Notes under the pieces: model-generated | What the model saw: only the letters and a program-made list of their open reading frames with translations | Database searches by the model: none | What the model was told of the DNA's origin: nothing | Source: Diaporthe sp. PMI_573 | Taxonomy: Eukaryota; Ascomycota; Sordariomycetes; Diaporthales; Diaporthaceae | Assembly: GCA_021399435.1 (NCBI GenBank) | Contig: JAJTUP010000015.1 | Location: 372,001 to 436,000, forward strand | DNA: 64,000 bases | Reading direction: 5' to 3' | Program-made: the position numbers and the translations under genes | In this document: positions 1-13,364 of the stretch, in pieces | Position numbering within the stretch: position 1 is the first letter of the stretch | Layout: each line of letters begins with the position of its first letter

Positions 1-2841
1 AGGCGGTCTCTAACGCAGGCTATAACAGACGTCTTATGATATCAAGATTTGTCGTAATGGCAGTTCCGAAGTTAACGGCGGTACCATACAGACAACGGCT
101 CATGTTGATCTCGGCGTTGCGAAACATAAAATTACGCGGTCTATCACGGCCATCCCTGACGGCCCATCAATAATAGCCTTCGAGATTTCTCGATTGCGTT
201 TTGAGCATGGTCACGGGGGCAGGCAGGCCCAGCGTTCGCCGCGCGCGGAATGCCAGCCTGACGTCGGTGAGTGGGACTGGACAGTACAATCAGTATAGCA
301 CACTATGAGTTGAAGCGAGAAGACGAGGCGCGTCAGGGCACGTCAAGGCTGGCACATATTGACAGCTGTCAGGCTGTCAAACATCCCACGAGATAAAGCA
401 AAAACCTGCTGTTCCAAACCAATCGTACGGCCGGAGAGTTTCTACTTTGGGACAGACTGGAGTCGGTGGGCGGGGGGATCATTGGTGAGTGGAGTGCCTC
501 AGTGTGACGATGAATGGCAGAAGCCGCGCGGAAGAAGCCATTCAGACACACACCTCCGAGTACTAAGTGAAGCAAATCCCCCCTCCCAACGGACGTGCGC
601 ATCACGTCAGTTAAGCTTGATGTCTGTGGTCTTGACACGCGCAATACGAATTAAGTTCGGTGTGGGCGAGGTGGGAGGTCTGGCAAGGAGCTCGGCCTGA
701 CGAACTGGTGGGTACCAAGTACACAGGCAATTGGAGCCTCGGACGCGCGGCTGAGCTTGACATTTTGGCGACGTTCAGATGTCGCCCTCGACGGCGAACA
801 ATCAGCTGTGCCTGCCGGAAGAATGGGGACGCAGCCTTCAGTTGCATCGACGAAACTGACTCTGTTAAAAAAAAATCGTACTGAAGGCTAATTAACAAGA
901 GGATGGTCATGGTAGCTTCTGACTGCCAGCGTTTGACGGCGAGGCGGCAAATGACTCTCGATAGAGTATCGCCGTCGGCTGGGCTTGCTCCCGACAGACT
1001 TGGTCCTCAGTTGGCTCCCATGACGCATGCCAATTGCAGAAGCGACTGCAGAAGATGAGATAGGCTTTCGGGGGCCACCATTCGGCTCGAAGACCATGAT
1101 TGATATCCTCGATTGGCTTTCCGAGTCAGCTCATACTTTCGGAACGCAGCCGCGGGAACGTTGGTCTTCCCCCTACCCCGATGCTCCCCTCTTCGTTTCG
1201 TTTCAGATGCAATGCGGAATTCTGGTACTACGACATCATGCCCTCCCAGCACGGCTCGGGGGCTGGCGTGTGCTTGACCAGGTTTCTGGTGCTAATGATG
1301 TAACGCCAGCCGTCAAGATTGAGCATGCTCAGCATGCTTCGGCTGATGGAGGGTATAGCAGCGTGCATATGCTTGAGTTCTCGTTCGCGGGGTTGTCGTC
1401 TCAAGTGGCACCCTTGGCACCCTCGTGGCCGGCAGTCGACAGAGCCCTCTGAACCACGATATGACCGGGGCGGCCCCCCCTCATCTAATTGAGTTGGAGG
1501 GCGCCTGACGCATACCACGTACGACCAGCATGTCGCGCGAGGCGATGACTTTGCCGACAGCCGTCGCAGGGCAGCGATGGCTTGTGTTGGGGTATCGACG
1601 GGCTTGTTTCCGGGCATGAGGGGTCACGCCGTGATTTGATATCCTGTCGTGGTAGCGTCGAGGCCGCATGCTAGTGCACACAGGCGGACAGGGCAGCCAG
1701 GCTGCCCAGGCTAGGGCTAGCTGTGCAGCCTGTGCTTGCCCCAGCGCCCACATGCGAGCCTGGCGCACAGCGGGTCCAGCTGGCTGCGGGCAGTGAGGCT
1801 GGGATCCGGGATCCGGGGTCTCCTGCGACGCCTAGCCTGGTATCTGTCACCTTCCTGGTGCTTGACGATAGCGATACTCCGGGACCAAACTGGCAAACCT
1901 CGTGCGTGCATGATATCAATGCAGCCTGAACCGTGAACCGTTCGGAATACCTCAGTGCAAGCTGAACCAAACACCCCACGAGATTTGAAGCTAGCTGCAG
2001 GTAGGGGTGGCGGCTCTGCCCAGCGCGGAGGGGTGGAGAGTCATGTGGCTAGCTTCTCGGACGAGTGCTGAGGAGCATGAAGAAACGGGCCACTATCACA
2101 GTCACAGTGGCTGCGGGCAACGCCATCATCATTCAAAAGTGGTCCAAGAAAGAGGGCTGACGAGAAGTGCAATCCGATCACAAGCTTCCCTCCAGGCCAT
2201 CCACAAATCCATCTTCACGCCATCATGCCATGCCATCATGCTTCACACGGCTCGGCAATGTTCGGCTGAACTAGAGGTCAGAGGCCAAATGCGGACATTT
2301 TGAAGCGGGCTGGCGATGGCGACGGTACCAAATGAATCGATGAAGTTTAGACGATGCCTGGATTGTTAGCCCGACGATGAAAGAGCCTGGGGCCTTCCTG
2401 GGCTGGGCCTGGCCTGGAGTCTGAGTCGCAGGTAGCTTAAGGTTAAGCAGCAAATCGGGGATTCGCAGGATCAGCTGCGTGCCGTCCGTCAGGCCTCTGC
2501 CTGTACAACCTGATGGTCGTACACTAAGTTTTCCGGTTCCGCATCGGCCTGAACCTTGTGGGCAAGCTTGCCTCGAATAGACTTTGGACGCACCTGGCAG
2601 CTGCAGGTACTTGAGGGACGAACCTGCGTCGGAGCATTTCTGGCGCCACTCGGGCTCTCTGTCTGCACTGCGATGTAGCACTGTAGCGACGAGCAGGCCT
2701 GCCTCGAGCAGCCCGACCCGGGACTGTCCAGCTCAAACGACTCAGCAGCTTGGCACTAGGTACGACACGTCTGGGATCCCTGGTGGGGGTCTGGGTTGTG
2801 TTGCGTTGGGTTGGGTTGGGGGACTCCACTTCGGTCGCGGC

Positions 2842-2860
2842 GGTGGTGGTGGTGGTGGTG
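2842..2860 (+). repeat. (GGT)6 microsatellite
   Basis: Six uninterrupted GGT triplets, preceded by a GT-rich tract (TTGGGTTGGG-like) from about 2,800. It lies in gene-free DNA, so it is not a coding repeat. Confidence 0.85.
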
Positions 2861-4786
2861 TCAAATTTGTCGAGAGCAGGAAAACCGCATTCTGCTGCCA
2901 TTTCACAAGTCCGTCGGCCAGTCGCTCACTCATTCGGTCACTCGGTCACGGTCAGCCACCCTTGCCGGCCCGGGGAGGGATGGAGGACTATCGCACTCGT
3001 CTGCTCCTTGCCCGGTTTACGGGGTTTTGGACCCGCAAGGGAGCAGGCTCTGTGTGCATTGCACAATCTGGTTGTATCGGCTTGCAGCACACCCCCAGCC
3101 CAGGCCGCCATGTGACACCTGCAACATTATCTACATTTGTGTGACCTTCTCCGTGCCTGTGTGGCTAGTGCACCCGCCATGGTGCTAGCATAGCACTTTG
3201 GATGCGGATGCCATGCCATGCGCTGCACTGCACTGCACTGCATCGCGCTCTCAAACCCATCACACACCAGATCAAGAACCCCTCTGTGGACTCGGTCGCA
3301 TCGTCACTTGTGTCACATCCACCCCGTGCTGCTCGCCGGTTTTAGCCCTGGTGTGGAGGGGTGGCAGGAGGAGTTCCTGAGGGCAGGTGCCCCGCTCCCA
3401 CGGGCGACCTCTTACTCTGTCGTGTGCAGCTTGATTGAGCTTCCATCCTGGGCAATACCAGGGTCCGCTATAGGCCATGACGACGTGCTGCCGGCCTGCT
3501 ATTATTGCAACTGACTGGAAACCGACCGCTGATGCGAGCAACGGCCTGGTCTATGTCCGGTGGGATGAATCAGGCGTCAAGTGTTATCACATATGGGGCG
3601 CCTCCACCAATTTCCACCGACATACATGCAGACTTGACAACTTGTTCCAACGGCTCGTTCCCCGCCTTCGCGGTCGCCTCGACGGCCGGCTGCTGGGGCC
3701 ACAGGCAGGAGCAGAAATGCGTGCATCGGATGGGTACAGGCACCCGACATGACCTTGGGAGAGATAAAGCTTGCAACCCTAAGGCGTGCGCACATGACCG
3801 CCAGCAGCATAGACTGCGGAGGCTGCTCAAGGTTCGAGGCTTAATAGATGCCGTCATCGACGGGCGGCGCCCGTTGACAGCACGACGACGAGTAAGTGAA
3901 AGTCACGTATGACGAGCAAAATCACCCCAGACATGACTGCGAGACGTATTGCAGCGAAGGTTGATCTGATTGCCACAGTGTGTCGAGCAGAGCGACGCCT
4001 CGCCGGTGATACTGGGAGGTTTCGTTAGAGTTTCGAAGCAGAGAAGAGCCATTGGCGGTCCGGAGCCACTCGTGGAGATGAACCGTCCAGGGGCATGGGT
4101 GGGCAATCACTCGCCCATCCGCAGAGCAAGGAATATCCCAAGACGGGGAGGTGGGACCCCCTGCAAGCTCCTTGATCTGTCAGTTCTCGCCATCTCGACG
4201 GCCCTGCTCGATACCTGCGGCCCAGGTACCCTCCCGGTCGAGTCGAGTCCCACACGCCCACTGGCCGGCCCACGTCCTGCTGTTGTCCAGAGCGTACCGG
4301 GACTGACTGCTGGCCGGGCACTGGCAGTCGTTCTCAGTCTCGTCTCGTCCCCGGATGTGGCTGAGCTTGCCTCGATGAGGCAAGCAGGATTGCCCCAAAG
4401 GCTTTTCCCCGGGTGCTACTGTGCGTACCAGACATGGCCATGCGATTAGTCCCACAGGCCACAGGGACGTCGTACAGGACGTTCACGCAACCGCACTAGG
4501 CCATGTTGTGTGCGCATGCGGATGCGGATGCGGTGGTCTGGCTAGTACTGTCTCGATTCGATCTCGAGACCGGGCTATGGAACATGCTGTGGTGATGCCA
4601 GCCCATCTGCCGCGACCACAACCTAAACCGCATCTGGCCCGCAGTTACTGTGTCTCCTGGCGCGAACCAAAAACGCCCGTGGTGTGCAAGCTGTAGCGGT
4701 CTATAGTGGACAGGCTAGTAAATAGCAGCATTCGGATGCGGCCAGCGCGACAAGAAGCAGCGCAGGACAGCTGGGCAGGACAGTGA

Positions 4787-4811
4787 AGCGCAGCGCAGCG
4801 CAGCGCAGCGC
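4787..4811 (+). repeat. (AGCGC)5 tandem repeat
   Basis: Five perfect tandem copies of the pentamer AGCGC in intergenic DNA, flanked by imperfect CGCAG-like units. The sequence allows no functional assignment. Confidence 0.85.
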
Positions 4812-5799
4812 AGACTCAGCAGGAGGCGAGGGGGGTTGCATGGTACAAGCATGTGAAGGGGGTGGTTCCGAGAGCCCGACCCGGAAAGAGCTAGACGAAG
4901 CTTTGAGCAGAGGCAGATTGGCGGTGGGGCTAGGCCGGGAGTGGTAGTAGTACAGGACGGCATGCGGCTGTGATATCCCTCATGCAGTAAGCTCATGAGT
5001 CGTTCGGGCCCGCCCTGCTTGTACCCCAGTACCGCAGTACCTCGACACGTACATGCCACGGCAAGGTACCGGCTGCGCTTCCGGGTCGCCCCTCCCCTGT
5101 TCCCCTCGAATATTTGTTTGAATCACAAGGTTTCTGTTAGCTTTCTTGCAAGGGTATATTGCAATACCTGAGGTCGGCCTCCACGGCAGTGGAGTACGTA
5201 CCGCCCTGCAGGTGTCCAGGTACATCGTGGCCGTACCTCGTGCAGTACACTCGACCCTCACCACTCACCTCTCACCACTCACCCCAGGCTCGACCTGAGC
5301 CTACTTGCTGCCGCTGCCGCCGTGTACCGCACTTGTCACTCCTGCAGCAATTCGCACCCCGAGTTACTCCTGCCCTTGGTTGTGCGTGTAGTCCTACTCA
5401 ATTCAGTTCAACTAAATGCTGGAGGCTGCCGCTGCCGCAGTTGCAGCGGTTGCTGCTCCTGCTCCTGCTCTTCTTGCTCCTGGCCACCGCCCGTTGCTGG
5501 TAATGTAATGTAATAAGAATGTACGTAGACTAGACCCTGCTCCTCGCTCGCAGGGAAAGTGCATGCTTCAACATGCCCTTTCCTTGCCATGCCTGCTGGC
5601 CTTGCCTTGCCTTGCCTGCTCGCTCGACTCGCAAGGCGGCGTCCGTCGAGGAAGTCTACTTTGCTACGCACTACATAGCTAGACCGTCGCCCTCGACCGA
5701 CCTCGCGGGCTAGATATCGCACTACTCGCGCGAAGATCATATCTGCTCTGCTACTAGGCCGTTTTCCCTGCTGCCTCTGCAAACGAGCATCTTATACAG

Positions 5800-7499
5800 C
5801 ACGCCCCGGCCTCAACTATCGCCCATCCTCGTTCACCTTCGTCTTCCCATATTTCTCCCCTGGCCCCCCCCCGTGCGCCCACGCTTCTGCTGCTTCCTTC
5901 GAAACCAGGCAAGCCCAGCCTCTCTCGACAACTTTGTTGTCATATCTTGCCCGTCGCACACTTTCTGCCCGACGCTCAAGCTGCAGCAACCACAGCCCCC
6001 AAAAGGCTGGCTATCCCCGTCCCGAGGACCCGTATCCCCATTGCCGAAGGCTCCTTGCCGGGCCAGACAAGAGAGTAATATCGGGAGTCAGTCTGTGCGA
6101 AAGAGTTCGTGCACGCAACCGCCTTCTTCAACCCATCACCTGGAACCGAGTAAGCGCCACATCGTCCCTAGTTATCGTGGATACGTCCCTGGAACACGAC
6201 CTTCACTCCCGCTCTGCAAGTGTGGACCTGGTTGCTTGTCACCAGCATTTGAACGCTCGAGCACCCTCTCCACCTCACCCACACACGCCTACTGCAATCC
6301 ACCTTAGCACCCAGGGGGGGGACTTAAAAGAAACGAAACGACCGCCGACGTCTTTAGTCAGGGGGAGCAGAGGAACAGACGTTGCACGACTTCAACTGGT
6401 ATATATTATTCTTACTTCTCTCCTCCACCTACCTGTGCCCTCACCCTTGGGACCCTGTCACTACCTCGTCCCCCTCGCCTCGACCTCAACCCACCCTCCC
6501 CTCGTCCAAAGGTATGAATATCAACGACCTCCCCTCTGGGTCCCATCGGTTTTCTCCAGTCCCCCTCATGATCTTCACACACCTGTGCCCACATCCCGCC
6601 TTCCACCCTCGTTCCTCATGAGACCCTGTGCTCACATATAAGGAACAGAAGTATTACCTTGCCTGGTCTATCTCTTTGCCTCCAGAAAACCTCATCATAC
6701 CTGGGAACCTCCGCGCCGCTTGGATATTGTGAGCAGCAAGGTCCTTCTCAAGCGAGGCACACACGTCACCCTCGAATACGGCAAGCCGCATCTCAGTTCC
6801 GCCTCTTCGTTCACGCTTGTCTCACTGGTATTGGTTGAGATACCAGGAAGAAGCAAAGCCAACCCTGAGACTGCTGCGAGGAGAGAGACGAAAAAGCAAC
6901 CTGCAGCAACAGCTTCACGACCGTTACGGCGGCCACCACTCACATCCACGCAAGGGCCAGATTCGTTTTATGGTCTGGTGCAAGGGCCGTTGACCTGCGA
7001 TTGCCCCTCGTCCCGGATTCCTTTCCGCAACTCATCGCCGACCGCATCTCACGGGGACGACACCTACCCTTCTCACTCTAGAGATCGTCACTTCGTCCCT
7101 CCAGCCCGAGAATCCCCACATTTCTTCCGTTCTTCGCTCTCGCCTGGTTCATTCCGCTCAACGTCGCGCCTCGCAAATTTCGAGACGGCAAGTGATTTCC
7201 TCCTCTTCCCCCCAAGTTAAGGCACCACAGTTCACGCATACCATGTCTTCATTCGCGTCTACCCGCTTTTTTCGGCTCCGCTGAGAATTGCTGAACGAGC
7301 CCGTGTCTCCCCTGAGAAACACATCAAGACGCCGTCTTCTCGTGTGGTCTCGTGAGGACTCGTGACCAACGATAGCTGCTTATGATTGAGTTCTGCTCTA
7401 CTAGTTCGTCTAGCGCTAACACTTTGCTGATGCAGACATCATCCGCTTTATTTATTTTAAAATACCCCCCAAACGATATTGTCATTTAATATCTCTGCT
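5800..7499 (+). promoter_or_regulatory. Pyrimidine-rich promoter and probable long 5' leader of the C2H2 factor
   Basis: The plus strand is strongly C/T-rich from about 5,800 to 7,250, as is common in promoters and leaders of filamentous fungi. A good branch site plus acceptor (GCGCTAAC ... TGCAG, acceptor ending at 7,435) lies 64 bp before the ATG at 7,500. This suggests a 5'-UTR intron whose donor I cannot fix; GTATGA at about 6,512 is one candidate. Frames open across 5,934-6,641 and 6,720-7,220 look like products of low-complexity sequence. The second begins at a TTG rather than an ATG. Confidence 0.4.
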
Positions 7500-8918
<1,419 letters not shown>

Positions 8919-10553
8919 AAGCAACAGTTTGAGCAACATCCTTCCCGATAGACTTTCCCATCATCTGTATCATGGTGCAGAATTATTGTCGACTCGTCTG
9001 ATTCTGTTGATCTTTGGCTTTTGGCCGAAGAACCTGGCAGCGAAAGAAAATGGGGGCTGTCTATGGGCGCCCGAATTTTCGTGAAGCGCGCGTGGCCCAG
9101 CACGCACACGCATAGCGTGGTCCTCCGTCCGCCGGTACACTCACTAATACACTACGGCGTGTCGAGCCTGGTCCTAATTACAGTCAATCCCCGCTGACGA
9201 CTTACGACACTTTATTTTCTTGTAACTCAGCATCTTTTTTCATGCACTTTCACCAGGGCGAAATCCGGGGCGGTCGCGTTGTTTCTGTATTTCAGCAACC
9301 ACTTATCATCTCAAAAGGCGTCAAAACAGCTGCACAGATCTCGGGGCCAGAGATCCACGGAACGGTGGGGCGCAGCAGGGGGGAGGGGTCGGCTGTCTCG
9401 TTTGGAAGAACAAAAAAGAACTCATCAAAGAGGCGTTCACGAATGGAGAGGAAAAGCGCACTTGTGGTGTTCACGTGGCCGTCATAATCAGGTTGGCAGT
9501 CTCGAACTGACCAGCCCAGTCTATTGTTACTGATGTACTATGTCTTTCTTTCTCTCCCTGTGTCCCTTAACTATCTCTATATCTTCCTGTGTCTCTCTGT
9601 GTGTCACTGTTCGGTTGTACTACTATTTGTCTGGGTCTGTTTTGATACCTGCGGTATGGGTCTTTTGGAGTATTATCTAATGAGTGTGTGAACCATACGG
9701 TGTCTCGCCTGGAAGCTATGAAAACGGGCCATGGCAGGCGGGTTCAAAATCGAACTGGGTCGTATCAAGGTTGGAAAACAAGTCAAGAGCATGGCTGCAA
9801 GGAAGCAAAAATCCAAGAAAACTTCAATTAACCGCTATGCGTCCATGTGCCCAATGTGATGAGTGTATTTGTTGAGACTGCTTTCCTATAGCTCTAGGGA
9901 GGCCAATTCGGATTGCCAGTTGAGTACCATTCTTTACGATCAATAAATATTTAGCTCTTCAGCTGGTCATCCCATACACGGCGCGATTCTATGGCTAAGG
10001 AAACTTCATGATCACGGTTTTGTCCCGAGCTGTAGAAGAACCAGACCACGCTCAGGGGGGTGCATGCGTCTCCCTCTGTCACCAACTATTATCATTGCAG
10101 TCGTGAGGATACTGGCAGTCGCCGCCTCATGGCTCCCAAGTTGTAACATGAATCCTTTCAAGTTCCCAGGCGCAGGTTAGCTGGTATGGGGGTCAGTAGT
10201 GCGTGGCTTTAAGAATATGAAGTTTATCAGGGGACTGGAGTCACCACAAGCCTTCACTCCATTCTCTCACGATTCAATCAGCTCCCTGAGCATCATGCGC
10301 GGAACGAACCGTCTGGTCGAGTCCAAGGCTGTAGCGAGCACCAAGAAGGTGAGACGACCGAATTCGGATGGTTTCGAAACGGCTTCGATGGGCAGCACAG
10401 CCCATCGTGAAACGACTGCCAAGTGTGAGCCGCCACACACCTGGGACACCAATGAGGGAATAAAAGGTAATGGGAGGGCCGTATCGATCACTGGATCTGG
10501 CCGAGACCCGTCTCTTACAACACAATAAGCTATGTGAACATCTCACCCAGATC
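8919..10553. other. Intergenic: 3' UTR of the zinc-finger gene and upstream DNA
   Basis: No supportable gene. A pyrimidine-rich stretch (TTTCTTTCTCTCC-like) runs from about 9,540 to 9,615. The rest is presumably the 3' UTR of the transcription factor and the promoter of the next gene. Confidence 0.5.
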
Positions 10554-11452
10554 ATGAAGTCAGAAGTTGAGACCCAGCCCTTCCTGGCGTTCTCGGACGA
10601 CCCGGCCGCAGGAGGCGCCACTACCGGCGACGGCAACCTCCCACCGCACCGGGAGGCGATGATTAAGGCCTCCGGCACCCGAAGGGTCATACGCGACATT
10701 GTCGTATGTCTCGCGACCTCCCTCGTCTGGGGGCTGGTTATATGGATGTTCATACCCGGCTCGGCCCCGGCATCCTCATCGCCCTCCTCCTCCTCCTCCA
10801 GCCACGCCGGCGACGACGCACCCAGCCAGATGCCGAGTCAGGGCAGCAGCGTCATTACCGGTGAGGACATGGCTCGCTCTCACAACATCACGACGGGCGC
10901 CAAGTATATCTCGTGTGGCAATTCGACGGGGGAGGCACGGTCAAAGGGGTGCACGTACGATACGCTGCTGAATGCATGGGTGCCGGCGCAGTGCTTGGAC
11001 CAGGAGTGGATTGATGAGTATCAAGACGACGCGAGTTGGACTGCATTTTCCGAGTACGTTGCCCACATCACCTCAACTCCCGCGGCCACACTGTCACCTA
11101 CGAACCGCGTGATGTACATATTAGAGTAGAAATGGGGACTGTTGCTAACTCAAATCACTTGCACAGCGTGAACCTAACCGAGCAACTACGACCTGACGCA
11201 ATGGGCGAGCGGGATCACTATTACACATCGATTCGAGACCACATCAACCACTGCGCGATGCTGTGGAGGAAGCAGTTCTGGACGCTCTTCGAGGGCCGGC
11301 GCGTGTTCGACGCTGTCATTGCCAACTCGTACCACACCGAGCACTGCGCGTCGTTCCTGTCGGAGTTGTTCGGGTCGAACCGAACCGAGCCGACACTGGT
11401 ACGGGTGGGCTTCTCGGGCTGCTGGATCAGGGAAGGCGGTGACGAGTTGTGA
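10554..11452 (+). CDS. Single-pass membrane protein with two HC motifs (UstYa/DUF3328-like)
   Basis: Two exons, 10554-11053 and 11167-11452, joined by a 113-bp intron (donor GTACGT, acceptor GCACAG). The split codon gives the junction FSDVNL and the reading frame continues. The short N-terminal cytosolic part is followed by one membrane span (VVCLATSLVWGLVIWMFI), a Ser-rich linker, and an extracellular or lumenal domain with CTYD and PAQC cysteines. Two metal-site-like motifs follow, HINHCAMLWRKQF and YHTEHC. Paired His-x2-His-Cys motifs after one membrane span are typical of the large fungal UstYa-like group, some of whose members act as oxidases or cyclases in peptide toxin pathways. No biosynthetic partners lie nearby, so a specific role would be a guess. 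An in-frame upstream ATG at 10470 is possible. I chose 10554 because it puts a normal short tail before the membrane span. Confidence 0.7.
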
Positions 11453-13364
11453 GCGGGACGAGTACGATGTCTGCATTGTTGAATGGGGCTGCCGTTTCCG
11501 GGACCGGGTTGCAGTGTCTGCTTTTCTTAGTAGGGGTGCCGATTTGAGACAAGGGGCAGCGGGATGGAAAGAATGTTCCATGTAGGTTCGGTTATTAATT
11601 CATGTTGCCCATGACTTGGACTTCCATGGTACCCGTGCAGGGTCCAATGCTGTGGAATGGAGCGACACGGTGACAGCGTCCCGGATCCGGCGACTCGTCG
11701 GGGCGGGACCTGACTGACTTGAGTTCCTGGGCTGGGTGATCGCCATGATCGTCAGTCATCACCCTTACTGTGTAATTACCGAACCGTGAAGTCTCACGAA
11801 GTCGCTGACTCACATGACGCGTCTGGTCCGCGCGGCCCCCAAGGCTTGGACTTGTGAGACACGATGGGAGGGTCTCACCACCCGTAGCAATACCGGACCC
11901 GGACCGGTGACGCAGTGTCGATTTCCCCCGGCTTCAGCCAAGGCCCGTCGCCGGGGACAAGGGGGCCTGGAATGCATAGCACGTGAACGAGGTCTTACTT
12001 CGGCTCAGCAGCCACCCCGGCCTCTGAAAAGACCGGCGGCCCGACCCTACCGGAGCCGGAGCAAGGAAGACCTGCCTTCCTAGACACGGGCAGTTCGCGA
12101 GGTGTCGAAGCTGTCTTTTCCAAAGCCGGCGGGTGTCGGTGACTGATGATGAGACAGCTTGAATCCACGTGGCCTGCCGGGGTACTGGTCAGATGCTGAT
12201 CAGAGAAACCTCGACATTGAAGTACCGAGTACTTATCGGACATTACATCGGCTTTGTTGACCTTTATGTCGAGAAAGGATGGTTTCAAGTCCTTTTGACC
12301 AACGGGATGGTCTGCTCTTCCAGGTGCGGTGCCTGGTTAACAATGAGGCTGGAGCCTCGCGAGCTGTCCGATAATGTGCGCCATCACTTACAAAACCGAG
12401 CCGTGCATATTCCCGTGAGGCTTGCTTGCTGTACAGAACATGCACACTGCCTCGCTCATCCTTGCCCATAGCCTCGCCTTTTCGCTGGATGTTTCCACAA
12501 GCGCCGCCGACCGAGACCATCGAGTATGTGAGCTCTTCGTTGACCAGGTGAAGCAGGGGACGAGTCTGGGAAAATTTGCAAACAAGAGCCATTCCCCAGA
12601 TCGAAAGATGTAAGAATATCTTGGAGTAGAATAGGAAGTATCTCTTCCGGGTGTTTCTGGGGGATATTTTGACATTGTGGGGTCTTGTGCCTTGGACGAT
12701 CAGCACGCGACGGTTGAAGTACAGGCAACTTGGAAGAGGCAATCGCTCGTCATTGACTGCTGTGTGGGAAAAGTCCAAGTGGAAGGCTGTCACATTTTGA
12801 TCGACAGAGTGGCCGAGTCCGACACATCCAAGGTCCTCTAGTAGCTTTATGTGAGGGTATTTGGACACGCACGGATTGATGGAGCAAACTCCACGGCTGC
12901 TGCTTCTGTTGCGGAAAGATCAGGCGCTTCCTCGTGCTGTCAGTGGGTCGCTTGTTCCGTCAAGCGTCTAGAAGGTTGTCTCGAGGTCGTCCAAGGCATG
13001 GAATGTGGTTACCTACCCATGGTAGCTTTACCTAGGTAGGCAGTTACCTGGGTGGTCGAGAACTGTGGGTGACTAATCTTCTGGGTACCATGTGGACCCC
13101 TGCGAAGCGTAGGCAACTTTAAGCTGACCTCATCCATCTGCTTGAATGAATCAGCCCGCCCGCCACCGCCGCCGCCGCCGCTGTCGCCGTCGTCGCAACC
13201 GCCCAACCGCCGTCTTCCATTTTCTCTGCCGACACACCACCTCAACTTGTATCGGGCGCCCAGTCATTTGCCTGCCCGCCAACCCTTATGGATTCCTTCG
13301 CTTCATCCACAGGCATCCGGTATTGATTAACACTTTCATCTTCATCGCGCAGCCCGCGCTCCCC
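11453..13364. other. Intergenic region upstream of YME1
   Basis: No gene supported. A 211-residue minus-strand frame (12233-12868) lacks a good start and has no recognisable family. A TACCTAGGTA palindrome sits at 13,029-13,038 among other ACCTACC/GGTAG motifs, and a (CCG)n tract at about 13,160-13,185 lies just before YME1, probably in its leader. Confidence 0.5.

Larger units (their letters stand above)
1..5799. other. Gene-free stretch
   Basis: I found no open frame here that continues across plausible splice sites or resembles a known protein. The open frames are short, overlap on both strands, and look like chance frames in GC-rich DNA. Simple repeats at about 2.84 and 4.79 kb are listed separately. 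A CTCACCACTCACC-type direct repeat lies near 5,255-5,285. The stretch is probably intergenic; a non-coding transcript cannot be excluded. Confidence 0.5.

Noticed and set aside
5934..6641. A 235-codon plus-strand frame
   Set aside because: Low-complexity Pro/Ser/Leu product of C/T-rich leader DNA, with no recognisable domain.
12233..12868. A 211-codon minus-strand frame upstream of YME1
   Set aside because: It starts at a GTG with no nearby ATG. I recognise no family, and no splice sites extend it.
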